Positions 51,353 to 60,205 are shown, numbered from the stretch's first letter. The stretch is DNA of 64,000 nt from Kitasatospora sp. NBC_00315 (GCF_041435095.1 NZ_CP108025.1:5022001-5086000), one strand, 5' to 3'. Translations and numbers: made by a program. Notes: generated by a model from the letters alone, not told the origin.

Positions 51353-52411
51353 TTGCGCCGTTCTACTAAGCTCGCCGCGGTTGTGCTCTCGGGTTCCCTG
51401 GGCATTGCCTCGCTCGCCGCTTGCGGCGCAAAGAGCACCGACGACACTTCCGCTTCCGCCGGTGCCTCCGGCTCCGGCCTCAAGGTCGGCATGGCCTACG
51501 ACATCGGTGGCCGCGGCGACCAGTCGTTCAACGACTCCGCCGCGCGCGGCCTCGACAAGGCCAAGGCCGACCTCGGGGTGCAGATCACCGAGGCCGACGC
51601 CAAGACCGGTGAGGCCGAGGCCGACAAGGAGACCCGGCTCGCCAGCCTGGTCACCGGTGGCTACAACCCGGTCATCGCGGTCGGCTTCGTCTACCAGGCC
51701 GCGGTCGAGAAGGTTGCCAAGGAGCACCCGGACGTCAAGTTCGCGATCATCGACTCGTCCTCCACCACGCAGCCGTCGAACGTCACCTCGCTGACGTTCT
51801 CGGAGCAGGAGGGCTCGTACCTGGCCGGCGTCGCCGCCGCCAGCAAGACGAAGACCAAGCACGTCGGCTTCATCGGCGGCGTGCAGTCCGAGCTGATCAA
51901 GAAGTTCGAGGCCGGTTACAAGGCGGGTGTGAAGTCGGTCGACCCGAGCATCGCGGTCGAGACCACCTACCTCACCACTCCGCCGGACTTCACCGGCTTC
52001 TCCTCGCCCGACAAGGGCAAGGAGGCCGCGCAGGGCCAGCTCGACAAGGGCGCCGACGTGATCTACGCCGCCGCCGGCTCCTCCGGCAGCGGCTCCATCG
52101 AGGCCGTCTCCCAGAAGCCGAACACCTGGGCCATCGGCGTCGACTCCGACCAGGCGGCCCAGCCGGCCCTGGCGAAGTACAAGAACAGCATCCTCACCTC
52201 CATGGTGAAGAACGTCGACACCTCGGTGTTCACGTACATCAAGTCGGTCAAGGACGGCTCGCCGTTCACCGGGGTCAAGAACTTCGACCTCAAGGCCGAC
52301 GGTGTCTCGCTCGCCACCACCGGTGGTCACATCGACGACATCAAGTCCCAGCTGGACGCCGCCGCCACCGCGATCAAGAGCGGCGCGACCACCGTCCCGA
52401 CCGCCCCGTAA
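51353..52411 (+). CDS. BMP family ABC transporter substrate-binding lipoprotein (nucleosides)
   Basis: A 352-residue lipoprotein with lipobox LAAC (IASLAACGAK at about residues 18-27), so the mature protein is anchored outside the membrane. The BMP fold is visible: KVGMAYDIGGRGDQSFNDSA, VIAVGFVYQAAVEKVAKEHP and GADVIYAAAGSSGSGSIEAV. BMP proteins of this group bind purine or pyrimidine nucleosides; cdd and deoA downstream support this. TTG 51353 is the start, because AGAAGGAGAT (51337-51346) lies 6 bases before it and no better codon fits the signal peptide. It is the first gene of the transporter operon; the ATP-binding gene begins 85 bp later. Confidence 0.92.
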   Translation: MRRSTKLAAVVLSGSLGIASLAACGAKSTDDTSASAGASGSGLKVGMAYDIGGRGDQSFNDSAARGLDKAKADLGVQITEADAKTGEAEADKETRLASLVTGGYNPVIAVGFVYQAAVEKVAKEHPDVKFAIIDSSSTTQPSNVTSLTFSEQEGSYLAGVAAASKTKTKHVGFIGGVQSELIKKFEAGYKAGVKSVDPSIAVETTYLTTPPDFTGFSSPDKGKEAAQGQLDKGADVIYAAAGSSGSGSIEAVSQKPNTWAIGVDSDQAAQPALAKYKNSILTSMVKNVDTSVFTYIKSVKDGSPFTGVKNFDLKADGVSLATTGGHIDDIKSQLDAAATAIKSGATTVPTAP

Positions 52412-52495
52412 GGCTCGCGGAACCGGACGTCGTTACCGCTGCCACCTGCTCGGCAGCGGGATGATTGACGCAGCATCAGGGAGGGGCCCGGCCGG

Positions 52496-54370
52496 GTGCG
52501 CTCAGCGCGTACCCCCGGGCCCCGTCCCGTACCCCCACCGTTTTTGGCCCTCCAGCGCAACGACGCGCCTCCAGACCACCAGGAGATCGCCATCACCGCT
52601 TCCGACGCCGCCCCCAGTACGGGCGGTACCCCCAGCGCGGGGACGGCGACACCGGCCGTCGAACTGCGCGGCATCACCAAGCGCTTCCCCGGCGTCGTGG
52701 CCAACCACGACATCGACATCACCGTGCGGCGTGGCACCGTGCACGCGCTGATGGGCGAGAACGGGGCGGGCAAGTCCACCCTGATGAAGATCCTCTACGG
52801 GATGCAGCGTCCCGACGAGGGCACCATCGCGGTCGACGGTGAACTCGTCGAGTTCCACACCCCCGCCGACGCCATCGCGCGCGGCATCGGCATGGTGCAC
52901 CAGCACTTCATGCTCGCCGACAACCTCACCGTCTGGGAGAACGTCGTCCTGGGCGGCGAGAAGCTGTACGGCATAGGAGCGAAGGCGCGGGCGAAGATCC
53001 GCGAGATCTCCGACCAGTACGGTCTGGGCGTGCGCCCCGACGTGCTGGTCGAGGACCTCGGCGTCGCCGACCGCCAGCGGGTCGAGATCCTCAAGGTGCT
53101 CTACCGGGGTGCCCGGATCCTGATCCTGGACGAGCCCACCGCCGTCCTGGTGCCGCAGGAGGTCGACGCGCTCTTCGCCAACCTGCGGGAGCTCAAGGCC
53201 GAGGGCGTCACCGTCATCTTCATCTCGCACAAGCTGCACGAGGTGCTCTCGGTGGCCGACGCGATCAGCGTCATCCGCCGCGGCACCACCGTGGGCGACG
53301 CCGACCCGAAGGACGTCACCGCCCGCCGGCTCGCCGAGATGATGGTCGGCGCGGAGCTGCCCTCCCCGGAGAGCCGCGAGAGCACCGTCACCGACGTGGA
53401 GATGCTCCGGGTCGAGGGCCTGCGGATCGCCAAGGCCGACGCCGAGGGCATCGAGCGGGTCGTCCTGGACGACATCACGCTGCGCATCCGCAAGGGCGAG
53501 ATCCTCGGCATCGCCGGGGTCGAGGGCAACGGCCAGGCCGAGCTGGTCGAGGCCGTGATGGGCATGCTGGCGCTGGACGCCGGCTCCGTCACCCTCGACG
53601 GCAAGGACCTCTCCGGTGCGCAGACCCGGGCCCGCCGCGAGGCCGGCATCGGCTACATCCCCGAGGACCGCCACCGCCACGGCCTGCTGCTGGAGGCCCC
53701 GCTCTGGGAGAACCGGATCCTCGGGCACGTCACCGAGGCGCCGAACTCCAGGGGCCCGCTGCTCGACGCGGCCGGCGCCCGCAGGGACACCCTGCGGATC
53801 GTCGAGGAGTACGACGTCCGCACCCCGGGCATCGAGGTCACCGCGGCGTCGCTCTCCGGCGGCAACCAGCAGAAGCTGATCATCGGCCGCGAGATGAGCC
53901 ACCACCCCAAGCTGCTGATCGCCTCCCACCCCACCCGGGGTGTGGACGTCGGCGCGCAGGCGCAGATCTGGGAGCAGATCCGCTCCGCCCAGCGCGAGGG
54001 CCTGGCCGTCCTGCTGATCTCCGCCGACCTGGACGAGCTGATCGGCCTCTCCGACACAATCCGGGTGATCTACCGCGGCCGCCTGGTCGCGGACGCCGAC
54101 CCGGCCACCGTCACCGCCGAGGACCTCGGCACCGCGATGACCGGTGCCGCGGCGGGCCACATCGAGTCGGCGCCGGAGGCGGTGGCCGAGGACCGTGCCC
54201 TCGCTCTCGACGGCACCGATGCCGCGCCGTCCGATGCCGTGTCGTCCGAGACCGCCGCGCCGTCCGAGACCGTGCCGTCCGAGACCGCCGCGCCGTCCGA
54301 GAGCGCGTCGTCCGGCGCCGCCGCGGACGAGACCACCGAGACCGCCGACGACCCGCAGGCGGGGGAGTAA
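52496..54370 (+). CDS. ABC transporter ATP-binding protein, nucleoside importer
   Basis: A 624-residue protein with two fused nucleotide-binding domains, as in RbsA or NupA. The first has Walker A MGENGAGKSTLMKIL, with ARILILDEPTAVL as Walker B; its Walker A follows VANHDIDITVRRG. The second has GVEGNGQAELVEAVMG in the Walker A position, a degenerate P-loop usual for this subfamily, and the signature ASLSGGNQQKLIIGRE. A Ser/Thr/Glu-rich tail of about 50 residues with PSETAAPSET-type repeats ends the protein. GTG 52496 has AGGGAGGGG 9 bases before it; an AGGAG also sits 6 bases before an in-frame ATC at 52592, so the true N-terminus needs testing. Confidence 0.9.
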   Translation: MRSARTPGPRPVPPPFLALQRNDAPPDHQEIAITASDAAPSTGGTPSAGTATPAVELRGITKRFPGVVANHDIDITVRRGTVHALMGENGAGKSTLMKILYGMQRPDEGTIAVDGELVEFHTPADAIARGIGMVHQHFMLADNLTVWENVVLGGEKLYGIGAKARAKIREISDQYGLGVRPDVLVEDLGVADRQRVEILKVLYRGARILILDEPTAVLVPQEVDALFANLRELKAEGVTVIFISHKLHEVLSVADAISVIRRGTTVGDADPKDVTARRLAEMMVGAELPSPESRESTVTDVEMLRVEGLRIAKADAEGIERVVLDDITLRIRKGEILGIAGVEGNGQAELVEAVMGMLALDAGSVTLDGKDLSGAQTRARREAGIGYIPEDRHRHGLLLEAPLWENRILGHVTEAPNSRGPLLDAAGARRDTLRIVEEYDVRTPGIEVTAASLSGGNQQKLIIGREMSHHPKLLIASHPTRGVDVGAQAQIWEQIRSAQREGLAVLLISADLDELIGLSDTIRVIYRGRLVADADPATVTAEDLGTAMTGAAAGHIESAPEAVAEDRALALDGTDAAPSDAVSSETAAPSETVPSETAAPSESASSGAAADETTETADDPQAGE

Positions 54371-54375
54371 CCCAC

Positions 54376-55563
54376 ATGACCAGTCCCAACCCCGCCCAGG
54401 GCGCCCCGGCCGGGTCCGCCCCGGCCGGCCCGGCGAAGGCCAAGCGGTTCGACGTCGAGCGCATCGTGCTCGGCCTCGCCGCGCCGGTGCTCGCCGTGCT
54501 GCTGTCGCTGGTGATCTGCTCGATCCTGCTGCTGATCTCCGGCAAGAACCCGTTCGACGCCTTCAACGTCATGCTGACGTACGGCACCAAGTCGGACGCC
54601 CAGGTGCTGACCCTCAACCGGGCCACCGTGTACTACCTGGCGGCCGCCGCCGCGGCCTTCGGCTTCCGGATGAACCTGTTCAACATCGGTGTCGAGGGCC
54701 AGTACCGGATCGCGGCCCTGTTCGCCGCGTTCGTCGGCAGCCAGGTCGACCTGCCCTCGTTCATCCAGATCCCGCTGCTGCTGGTGACCGCCATGCTGGT
54801 CGGCGGTCTCTGGGCGAGCATCGCGGGCCTGCTCAAGGTCTACCGCGGTGTCAGCGAGGTCATCTCGACCATCATGCTGAACGCCATCGCCAGCGCGGTG
54901 GTCGGTCTGCTGCTGGTGCCGGGCATCTTCGCACCGCAGAAGGGCACCACCACCAACAGCATCCAGACCGACCCGATCTCGGCCTCCAGCCACTTCTTCT
55001 CGATCGAGACGGCCGGCGGCACGCTCTGGGGCTTCATCGTGATCGCCGTGATCGTCGGGGTGCTGTTCCAGTTCACCCTCAACCGGACGCGCTTCGGCTT
55101 CGACCTGCGGGCCACCGGCCGCTCGGAGAGCGCCGCCACCGCGTCGGGTGTCAACGTCAAGCGCATGGTGCTCACCAGCATGTGCGTCTCCGGTGCGCTG
55201 GCCGGTCTGATCGGTCTGCCGGACCTGCTGCAGAACTCGTACTCGTACGGCCAGAGCTTCCAGGCGGGCCTCGGCTTCACCGGCATCGCGGTGGCCCTGC
55301 TCGGACGCAACAGCCCGATCGGGATGGTCTTCTCGGCGCTCCTGTTCGCCTTCCTGGACGTCAGCGGCACCCAGCTGCCGCTGCCCAAGAACGGTGACTT
55401 CCCGTTCGAGATCGTCGCCGTCATGCAGGGCGCCATCGTCATCTGTGTCGTCGTCGCCTACGAGCTGGTGCGCCGTTACGGCCTCAAGCGCCAGCAGCAG
55501 AGGGTCGGCGCCGAACTCGCCGCGCTGGCCGCGTCGGCCGCCAAGAAGGAGGTGTCCGCATGA
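54376..55563 (+). CDS. ABC transporter permease 1, nucleoside importer
   Basis: A 395-residue permease with about ten hydrophobic segments. LNRATVYYLAAAAAAFGFRM and FNIGVEGQYRIAALFAAFVG are typical of the BPD_transp_2 family of RbsC/NupP permeases. An internal cytoplasmic loop, FGFDLRATGRSESAATASGV, is the EAA-like coupling helix. It starts 5 bp after the ATP-binding gene and its stop overlaps the start of permease 2 (ATGA). With permease 2 it forms the heterodimeric membrane channel. Confidence 0.92.
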   Translation: MTSPNPAQGAPAGSAPAGPAKAKRFDVERIVLGLAAPVLAVLLSLVICSILLLISGKNPFDAFNVMLTYGTKSDAQVLTLNRATVYYLAAAAAAFGFRMNLFNIGVEGQYRIAALFAAFVGSQVDLPSFIQIPLLLVTAMLVGGLWASIAGLLKVYRGVSEVISTIMLNAIASAVVGLLLVPGIFAPQKGTTTNSIQTDPISASSHFFSIETAGGTLWGFIVIAVIVGVLFQFTLNRTRFGFDLRATGRSESAATASGVNVKRMVLTSMCVSGALAGLIGLPDLLQNSYSYGQSFQAGLGFTGIAVALLGRNSPIGMVFSALLFAFLDVSGTQLPLPKNGDFPFEIVAVMQGAIVICVVVAYELVRRYGLKRQQQRVGAELAALAASAAKKEVSA

Positions 55564-56828
55564 GCACCGCAACCGTCGCTCGCCCCAAGACGCCGGGCAG
55601 TGCGCCCGCCAAGAAGCGGAAGCTCTCGCTGCCGGTGGTGCTGCTGCTGATCGCGGGCACCCTGGTGCTGTTCTCCGCGGTCGGGATGGCCACCGGGAAC
55701 CACAGCCTGACGTCCTCCGGTCAGATCACCGCCGCGCTCGGCGCCGCCGTGCCGATCGGCATGGCCGGTCTCGGCGGTCTCTGGTCCGAGCGGGCCGGCG
55801 TGGTCAACATCGGCCTCGAAGGCATGATGATCGCCGGCACCTTCTGCGGTGCCTGGGCGGGCTACCTGGTCAACCCCTGGTTCGGCCTGCTGGCCGGCAT
55901 GCTCGGCGGTGCGCTCGGCGGCCTGCTGCACGCGCTCGTCACCGTGACCTTCGGGGTGGACCACATCGTCTCCGGTGTCGGTATCAACCTGTTGATCCCC
56001 GGCATCTGCGCGTACGTCAACAAGATCTACTACAAGGACTACATCCCGTTCGGCGCCGGCGCCAACCAGTCGCCGCCCGCCGATCCGCTGCCGTACATCA
56101 CCGTCCCGGGGCTCTCGCCCTGGCTGAAGACGGTGGAGAGCCACCACTGGTTCCTGGTCTCGGACGTGGCCGGTGTGGTCGGCGGCCTGGTCACCAACCT
56201 GTCGGTGGTCATCCTGCTGGCGGCGGCCCTGATCGTGGTCAGCTACTTCGCGCTCTGGCGCACGGTCTTCGGCCTGCGGCTGCGCTCCTGCGGCGAGAAC
56301 CCGACGGCGGCCGAGTCGCTGGGTGTCAACGTCTACAAGTACAAGTACCTCGCGGTGATCGCCTCGGGTGCCTTCGCGGGCCTCGGCGGGGCGTACCTCT
56401 CACTGGTCGCGGCGCACTTCTACAAGGACGGCCAGACGCTCGGCCGCGGTTACATCGGTCTCGCCGCGATGATCTTCGGCAACTGGATGCCGGGCGGTCT
56501 CGCCGTCGGCGCCGGCCTGTTCGGCTTCACCGACAGCCTCCAGCTGCGCGACCCGGAGTCGGTGCACGTGCTGATCCTGGTGGTCTCGCTGGCGATGGCG
56601 CTGTTCGCGCTCTGGCAGGTGTACCGGCGCAAGTTCGTCGCCGCCGCGATCAGCATCGTGGTGGCCGGCGGCCTCGGCGCCTGGTACGCGCTGACCGACG
56701 AGGTGCAGCGGCCGCTGATCGTGGCGACGCCGTACGTGATCACCCTCGTGGTGCTCGCGCTGGCCTCGCAGCGGCTCCGGCCGCCGAAGGCGGACGGCCA
56801 GATCTACCGCAAGGGGCAGGGCAAGTGA
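55560..56828 (+). CDS. ABC transporter permease 2, nucleoside importer
   Basis: A 422-residue permease of the BPD_transp_2 family, paired with permease 1. ALGAAVPIGMAGLGGLWSER and VVNIGLEGMMIAGTFCGAWA are the family's membrane signatures, and FGLRLRSCGENPTAAESLGV is the coupling loop that contacts the ATPase. Two extra hydrophobic segments near the C-terminus (ALWQVYRRKFVAAAISIVVA and ATPYVITLVVLALASQRL) end the protein. It overlaps permease 1 by 4 bp, and its stop overlaps the GTG of cdd. Confidence 0.92.
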   Translation: MSTATVARPKTPGSAPAKKRKLSLPVVLLLIAGTLVLFSAVGMATGNHSLTSSGQITAALGAAVPIGMAGLGGLWSERAGVVNIGLEGMMIAGTFCGAWAGYLVNPWFGLLAGMLGGALGGLLHALVTVTFGVDHIVSGVGINLLIPGICAYVNKIYYKDYIPFGAGANQSPPADPLPYITVPGLSPWLKTVESHHWFLVSDVAGVVGGLVTNLSVVILLAAALIVVSYFALWRTVFGLRLRSCGENPTAAESLGVNVYKYKYLAVIASGAFAGLGGAYLSLVAAHFYKDGQTLGRGYIGLAAMIFGNWMPGGLAVGAGLFGFTDSLQLRDPESVHVLILVVSLAMALFALWQVYRRKFVAAAISIVVAGGLGAWYALTDEVQRPLIVATPYVITLVVLALASQRLRPPKADGQIYRKGQGK

Positions 56829-57220
56829 CGGCCGCCGCGGAGATCGACTGGGAGAAGCTGCGCGACGTCGCGCGCGACGCCATGGCGCACGCGTACGCCC
56901 CGTACAGCAAGTTCCCGGTCGGCGCGGCCGCGCTGGTCGACGACGGACGGACCGTCAGCGGCTGCAACGTGGAGAACGCCTCGTACGGACTCGGCCTCTG
57001 CGCCGAGTGCGGCCTGGTCTCCGCGCTGCACGCCTCCGGCGGTGGCCGGCTGGTGGCGTTCACCTGCGTCGACGGCGCCGGTGACCTGCTGGTGCCCTGC
57101 GGGCGCTGCCGCCAGCTGCTGTACGAGCACGGCGGCCCCGAGCTGCTGGTGGACCTGCCGTCCGGCCTGCGGCCGATGAGCGAGGTGCTCCCCGAGGCGT
57201 TCGGGCCCGAGCACCTGTAG
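56825..57220 (+). CDS. cdd: Cytidine deaminase
   Basis: A 131-residue homotetrameric-type cytidine deaminase that converts cytidine and deoxycytidine to uridine forms. The zinc-binding set is C-A-E in LGLCAECGLVSALH with the general-base glutamate, and PCGRC at LLVPCGRCRQLL; the substrate asparagine lies in CNVENASYG. Length is normal. GTG 56825 overlaps the permease stop (GTGA), so translation is coupled to the transporter, and uptake and first catabolic step are expressed together. The hairpin and deoA promoter follow. Confidence 0.93.
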   Translation: MTAAAEIDWEKLRDVARDAMAHAYAPYSKFPVGAAALVDDGRTVSGCNVENASYGLGLCAECGLVSALHASGGGRLVAFTCVDGAGDLLVPCGRCRQLLYEHGGPELLVDLPSGLRPMSEVLPEAFGPEHL

Positions 57221-57251
57221 CTCCCCGGAGCGGCTCTGGCCGATCCGTTTG

Positions 57252-57263
57252 TTACGCGCGTAG
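57252..57263. promoter_or_regulatory. TTACGCGCGTAG near-palindrome, site 3 (deoA)
   Basis: It matches CTACGCGCGTAG at 11 of 12 positions and overlaps the TAGAGT hexamer at 57261-57266, a likely -10 for deoA. Thus the promoter would be blocked by a bound repressor. It overlaps the left arm of the hairpin at 57262-57309. Confidence 0.6.
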
Positions 57264-57309
57264 AGTGTCGCGGGACGACTGTGCCGACCCAGTCGTCCCG
57301 CGACACTCT
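57262..57309 (+). terminator. Perfect 19-bp hairpin between cdd and deoA, overlapping the deoA promoter
   Basis: Arms 57262-57280 and 57291-57309, beginning AGAGTGTCGCGGG, are exact complements around a 10-nt loop, 42 bp after the cdd stop. It probably terminates the transporter-cdd operon. The deoA -10 (57261-57266) lies in the left arm, so a transcript starting near 57273 would lack most of that arm and escape the hairpin. Confidence 0.7.
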
Positions 57310-57337
57310 TCGCTTTTCGACCCTCTTGGAGAACCCT

Positions 57338-58615
57338 ATGGACGCCCCCTCCGTCATCAGGACCAAGCGCGACCGCGGAGAGTTGACCGACCCGCAGATC
57401 GACTGGGTGATCGACGCCTACACCCGCGGCGAGGTCGCCGACGAGCAGATGTCCGCGCTGGCCATGGCGATCCTGCTGAACGGCATGAACCTGCGCGAGA
57501 TCAGCCGCTGGACGGACGCGATGATCCGCTCCGGCGTCCGGATGGACTTCTCCGCCCTCCCACTGCCGACCTCCGACAAGCACTCCACCGGCGGCGTCGG
57601 CGACAAGATCACCCTGCCGCTCGCCCCGCTGGTCGCCGCCTGCGGCGCCGCCGTCCCGCAGCTCTCCGGCCGGGGCCTGGGCCACACCGGCGGCACCCTC
57701 GACAAGCTGGAGTCGATCCCCGGCTGGCGGGCACTGCTCTCCAACGACGAGATGATGCACGTGCTGCGCGAGGCCGGCGCGGTCATCTGCGCGGCGGGCG
57801 ACGGTCTGGCCCCCGCCGACAAGAAGCTGTACGCGCTGCGCGACGTCACCGGCACGGTCGAGGCGATCCCGCTGATCGCCAGCTCGATCATGTCCAAGAA
57901 GATCGCCGAGGGCACCGGGGCGCTGGTGCTCGACGTCAAGGTCGGCTCCGGCGCCTTCATGAAGAACCTCGCCGACGCCCAGGAGCTGGCCCGCACCATG
58001 GTCGGCCTCGGCACGGCCGCCGGCGTCAACACCGTCGCCCTGCTCACCGACATGTCCACCCCGCTCGGTCTGACCGCCGGCAACGCGCTGGAGGTCCGCG
58101 AGTCCGTCGAGGTGCTGGCCGGTGGCGGCCCCGCCGACGTCGTCGAGCTGACCCTCGCGCTCGCCCGCGAGATGCTCGCCGCCGCGGGCGTCCACGGCAA
58201 GGACCCGGCCGACGCCCTGCGCGACGGCTCCGCCATGGACCACTGGCGCCGCATGATCGGCGCCCAGGGCGGCGACGTCGACGCCCCGCTGCCCGTCGCG
58301 CGTGAGCAGCACGTGATCACCGCCCCCGCCTCCGGTGTCCTCACCACCCTGGACGCGTACGCGGTGGGTGTCTGCGCCTGGCGCCTGGGCGCCGGCCGCG
58401 CCCGCAAGGAGGACCCGGTGCAGGCCGGAGCCGGTGTGGAGATGCACGCCAAGCCCGGCGACACGGTGGTGGCCGGCGCGCCGCTGCTCACCCTGCACAC
58501 CGACACCCCGGAGCGCTACGACTACGCGATCCAGGCGCTGGCCGGCGCCGTCGTGGTCGCTCCGGCGGGCACGGCGTACACGCCGAAGCCGATCGTGCTG
58601 GACCGGATCGCCTGA
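57338..58615 (+). CDS. deoA: Thymidine/pyrimidine-nucleoside phosphorylase
   Basis: A 425-residue class II nucleoside phosphorylase that cleaves thymidine, deoxyuridine or uridine to base and (deoxy)ribose-1-phosphate. The phosphate-binding KHSTGGVGDKITLPLAPL, the AASGRGLGHTGGTLDK-type signature (here LSGRGLGHTGGTLDKLE) and the substrate lysine region in SSIMSKKIAEGTGALVLDVK are visible; the last 80 residues form the α/β domain. ATG 57338 has TTGGAG 7 bases upstream. The gene has its own promoter beneath the shared operator, 117 bp after cdd, and may act on the product of cdd. Confidence 0.94.
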   Translation: MDAPSVIRTKRDRGELTDPQIDWVIDAYTRGEVADEQMSALAMAILLNGMNLREISRWTDAMIRSGVRMDFSALPLPTSDKHSTGGVGDKITLPLAPLVAACGAAVPQLSGRGLGHTGGTLDKLESIPGWRALLSNDEMMHVLREAGAVICAAGDGLAPADKKLYALRDVTGTVEAIPLIASSIMSKKIAEGTGALVLDVKVGSGAFMKNLADAQELARTMVGLGTAAGVNTVALLTDMSTPLGLTAGNALEVRESVEVLAGGGPADVVELTLALAREMLAAAGVHGKDPADALRDGSAMDHWRRMIGAQGGDVDAPLPVAREQHVITAPASGVLTTLDAYAVGVCAWRLGAGRARKEDPVQAGAGVEMHAKPGDTVVAGAPLLTLHTDTPERYDYAIQALAGAVVVAPAGTAYTPKPIVLDRIA

Positions 58616-58621
58616 TCCGTC

Positions 58622-58664
58622 GTCCTGCGCCCGTGCGGGCTCCTCACGCGTACGGGCGCAGGAC
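58622..58664. terminator. Hairpin between deoA and MFS gene
   Basis: GTCCTGCGCCCGT at 58622-58634 and ACGGGCGCAGGAC at 58652-58664 form a 13-bp perfect stem with a 17-nt loop, just after deoA and before the convergent MFS stop at 58755. Confidence 0.75.
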
Positions 58665-58754
58665 ACCGGTGTCGGGGGGCCACGGGCCGACGCCGACCGT
58701 GCCGCCGAGGGCGAGCGGGTTGCGCGGACCGGGCGAACACGGCGGGCTCGGTGC

Positions 58755-60086
58755 TCATGCCCCGAGCGTGTCGACGGTCATGCCGCGCCGGGCCCGGACC
58801 GCCTGCCGGGTGGCGTACAGCGTCACGCCCGCCGCCAGCGTCATCGCGGTGAGACCGACGACGGCCGCGCCGTCCCAGCCGACCGCGTGGTAGGCGTCGG
58901 CGCCGACGGTTCCGCCGAGGCTGTTCCCGAGGTAGTAGGCGATCAGGTAGAGCGCGGAGGCCTGGGCCCGGCCGTGGGTGGCGGTCCGGCCCACCGAGCC
59001 GGAGGCGGTGGCGTGGCCGGCGAAGAAGCCGCCGGTGATCAGGACGAGGCCGAGCAGGGTGGCGAGCAGCGAGTCGCCGAGCGAGAGCAGCAGGCCCGCC
59101 GCGGTGACACCGATCGCGACGTACAGGGCCCCGCGCCGGCCGAGCCGGCCGGACAGCCGCCCGGCGGCGGCCGAGGTGGCGGTGCCGACCAGGTAGACCA
59201 CGAAGATCGAGGCGGCGACCGACTCCGGCAGGTCGAACGGTTCGGCGATCAGCCGGTAGCCGACGGTGTTGTAGACGGCGCCGAAGACCGCCATGAAGAG
59301 CATCCCCAGCAGGTAGAGCCGCACCAGCAGCGGATTGCGCAGGTGTCCGGTGACGGTCCGGGCGAGGGCGCGGGCGTCCACCGGCGCGGGGCGGAAGTTG
59401 CGGGCGGCGGGGATCAGCAGGCGGAAGGCCAGTGCGGCGAGCAGGGCGAAGGCGGCGGAGGCCGCCAGACCCCAGCGCCAGCCCCAGGCGGCGGCGGTCC
59501 AGCCGGAGAGCAGTCGCCCGCCCATCCCGCCGATGCTGTTGCCGGCGACGTACAGGCCCATCGCGGAGGCCAGCGCGTTGGGGTGGATCTCCTCGGCGAG
59601 GTAGGCCATCGCGGTGGCGGGCAGGCCGGCGAGCGCGGCGCCCTGCACGATCCGCAGCACGACCAGGGTGCCCAGGTCGGGAGCGAAGGGCAGCGCGAGG
59701 GCGAGCACGGAGGCGGCGAGCACCGAGGCGGTCATCACCGCGGTGCGCCCGTACCGGTCGGACAGCGCGCTGGCGGGCAGCAGGCCCAGCGCCAGGCCGA
59801 GGGTCGCGGCCGAGGCGGTCCAGCTGGCCTGGCCGGGCGTCAGGGCGAGGTCGGCCGAGAGGACCGGCAGCAGGCCCTGGGTGGAGTACAGCAGGACGAA
59901 GGTCGCGACGCCGGCGGCGAACAGGGCGAGGTTGGCGCGTCGGAACGCGCGGTCGCCGGGCCGGTGGCGCCGGTCCGCGCCGCCCGGGGCATCGGGGGCG
60001 CCGTCGGCGGCGGTGGCAGGGAGCGGCTGGATGAGGGCACCCGTCGGCACGGTGGTCGCGGCTGCCCCGGTACTGGCGGCTGGCAT
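58755..60086 (-). CDS. MFS transporter
   Basis: A 443-residue permease with 12 predicted helices after a 50-residue Ala/Pro-rich N-terminal tail. The family loop between helices 2 and 3 reads LSDRYGRTAVMTASVLAASV and helix 5 has GNSIGGMGGRLLSG. It resembles the YnfM/Bcr type of multidrug or metabolite exporters. No substrate can be assigned; position between deoA and add, with a LysR regulator divergent, suggests a nucleoside or base export function, but this is inference. ATG 60086 starts the longest form, with no convincing ribosome binding site. Confidence 0.88.
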   Translation of the reverse strand: MPAASTGAAATTVPTGALIQPLPATAADGAPDAPGGADRRHRPGDRAFRRANLALFAAGVATFVLLYSTQGLLPVLSADLALTPGQASWTASAATLGLALGLLPASALSDRYGRTAVMTASVLAASVLALALPFAPDLGTLVVLRIVQGAALAGLPATAMAYLAEEIHPNALASAMGLYVAGNSIGGMGGRLLSGWTAAAWGWRWGLAASAAFALLAALAFRLLIPAARNFRPAPVDARALARTVTGHLRNPLLVRLYLLGMLFMAVFGAVYNTVGYRLIAEPFDLPESVAASIFVVYLVGTATSAAAGRLSGRLGRRGALYVAIGVTAAGLLLSLGDSLLATLLGLVLITGGFFAGHATASGSVGRTATHGRAQASALYLIAYYLGNSLGGTVGADAYHAVGWDGAAVVGLTAMTLAAGVTLYATRQAVRARRGMTVDTLGA

Positions 60087-60144
60087 GCCATGAAATTACG
60101 ACCGGCCCCGCTGATGCGTCCAATACATGGTTGACTCGCTGTCG

Positions 60145-60158
60145 ATACGAGAGCGTAT
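60145..60158. promoter_or_regulatory. LysR-type box between MFS and LysR genes
   Basis: ATACG (60145-60149) and CGTAT (60154-60158) form a perfect dyad with a 4-bp spacer, fitting the T-N11-A pattern of LysR operators, in the short divergent region between the two genes. Confidence 0.45.
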
Positions 60159-60205
60159 GAGTGGAGGTGGCGGCCCCGGCCGCCGCCGGAGCGGACGGGG
60201 CGCAC

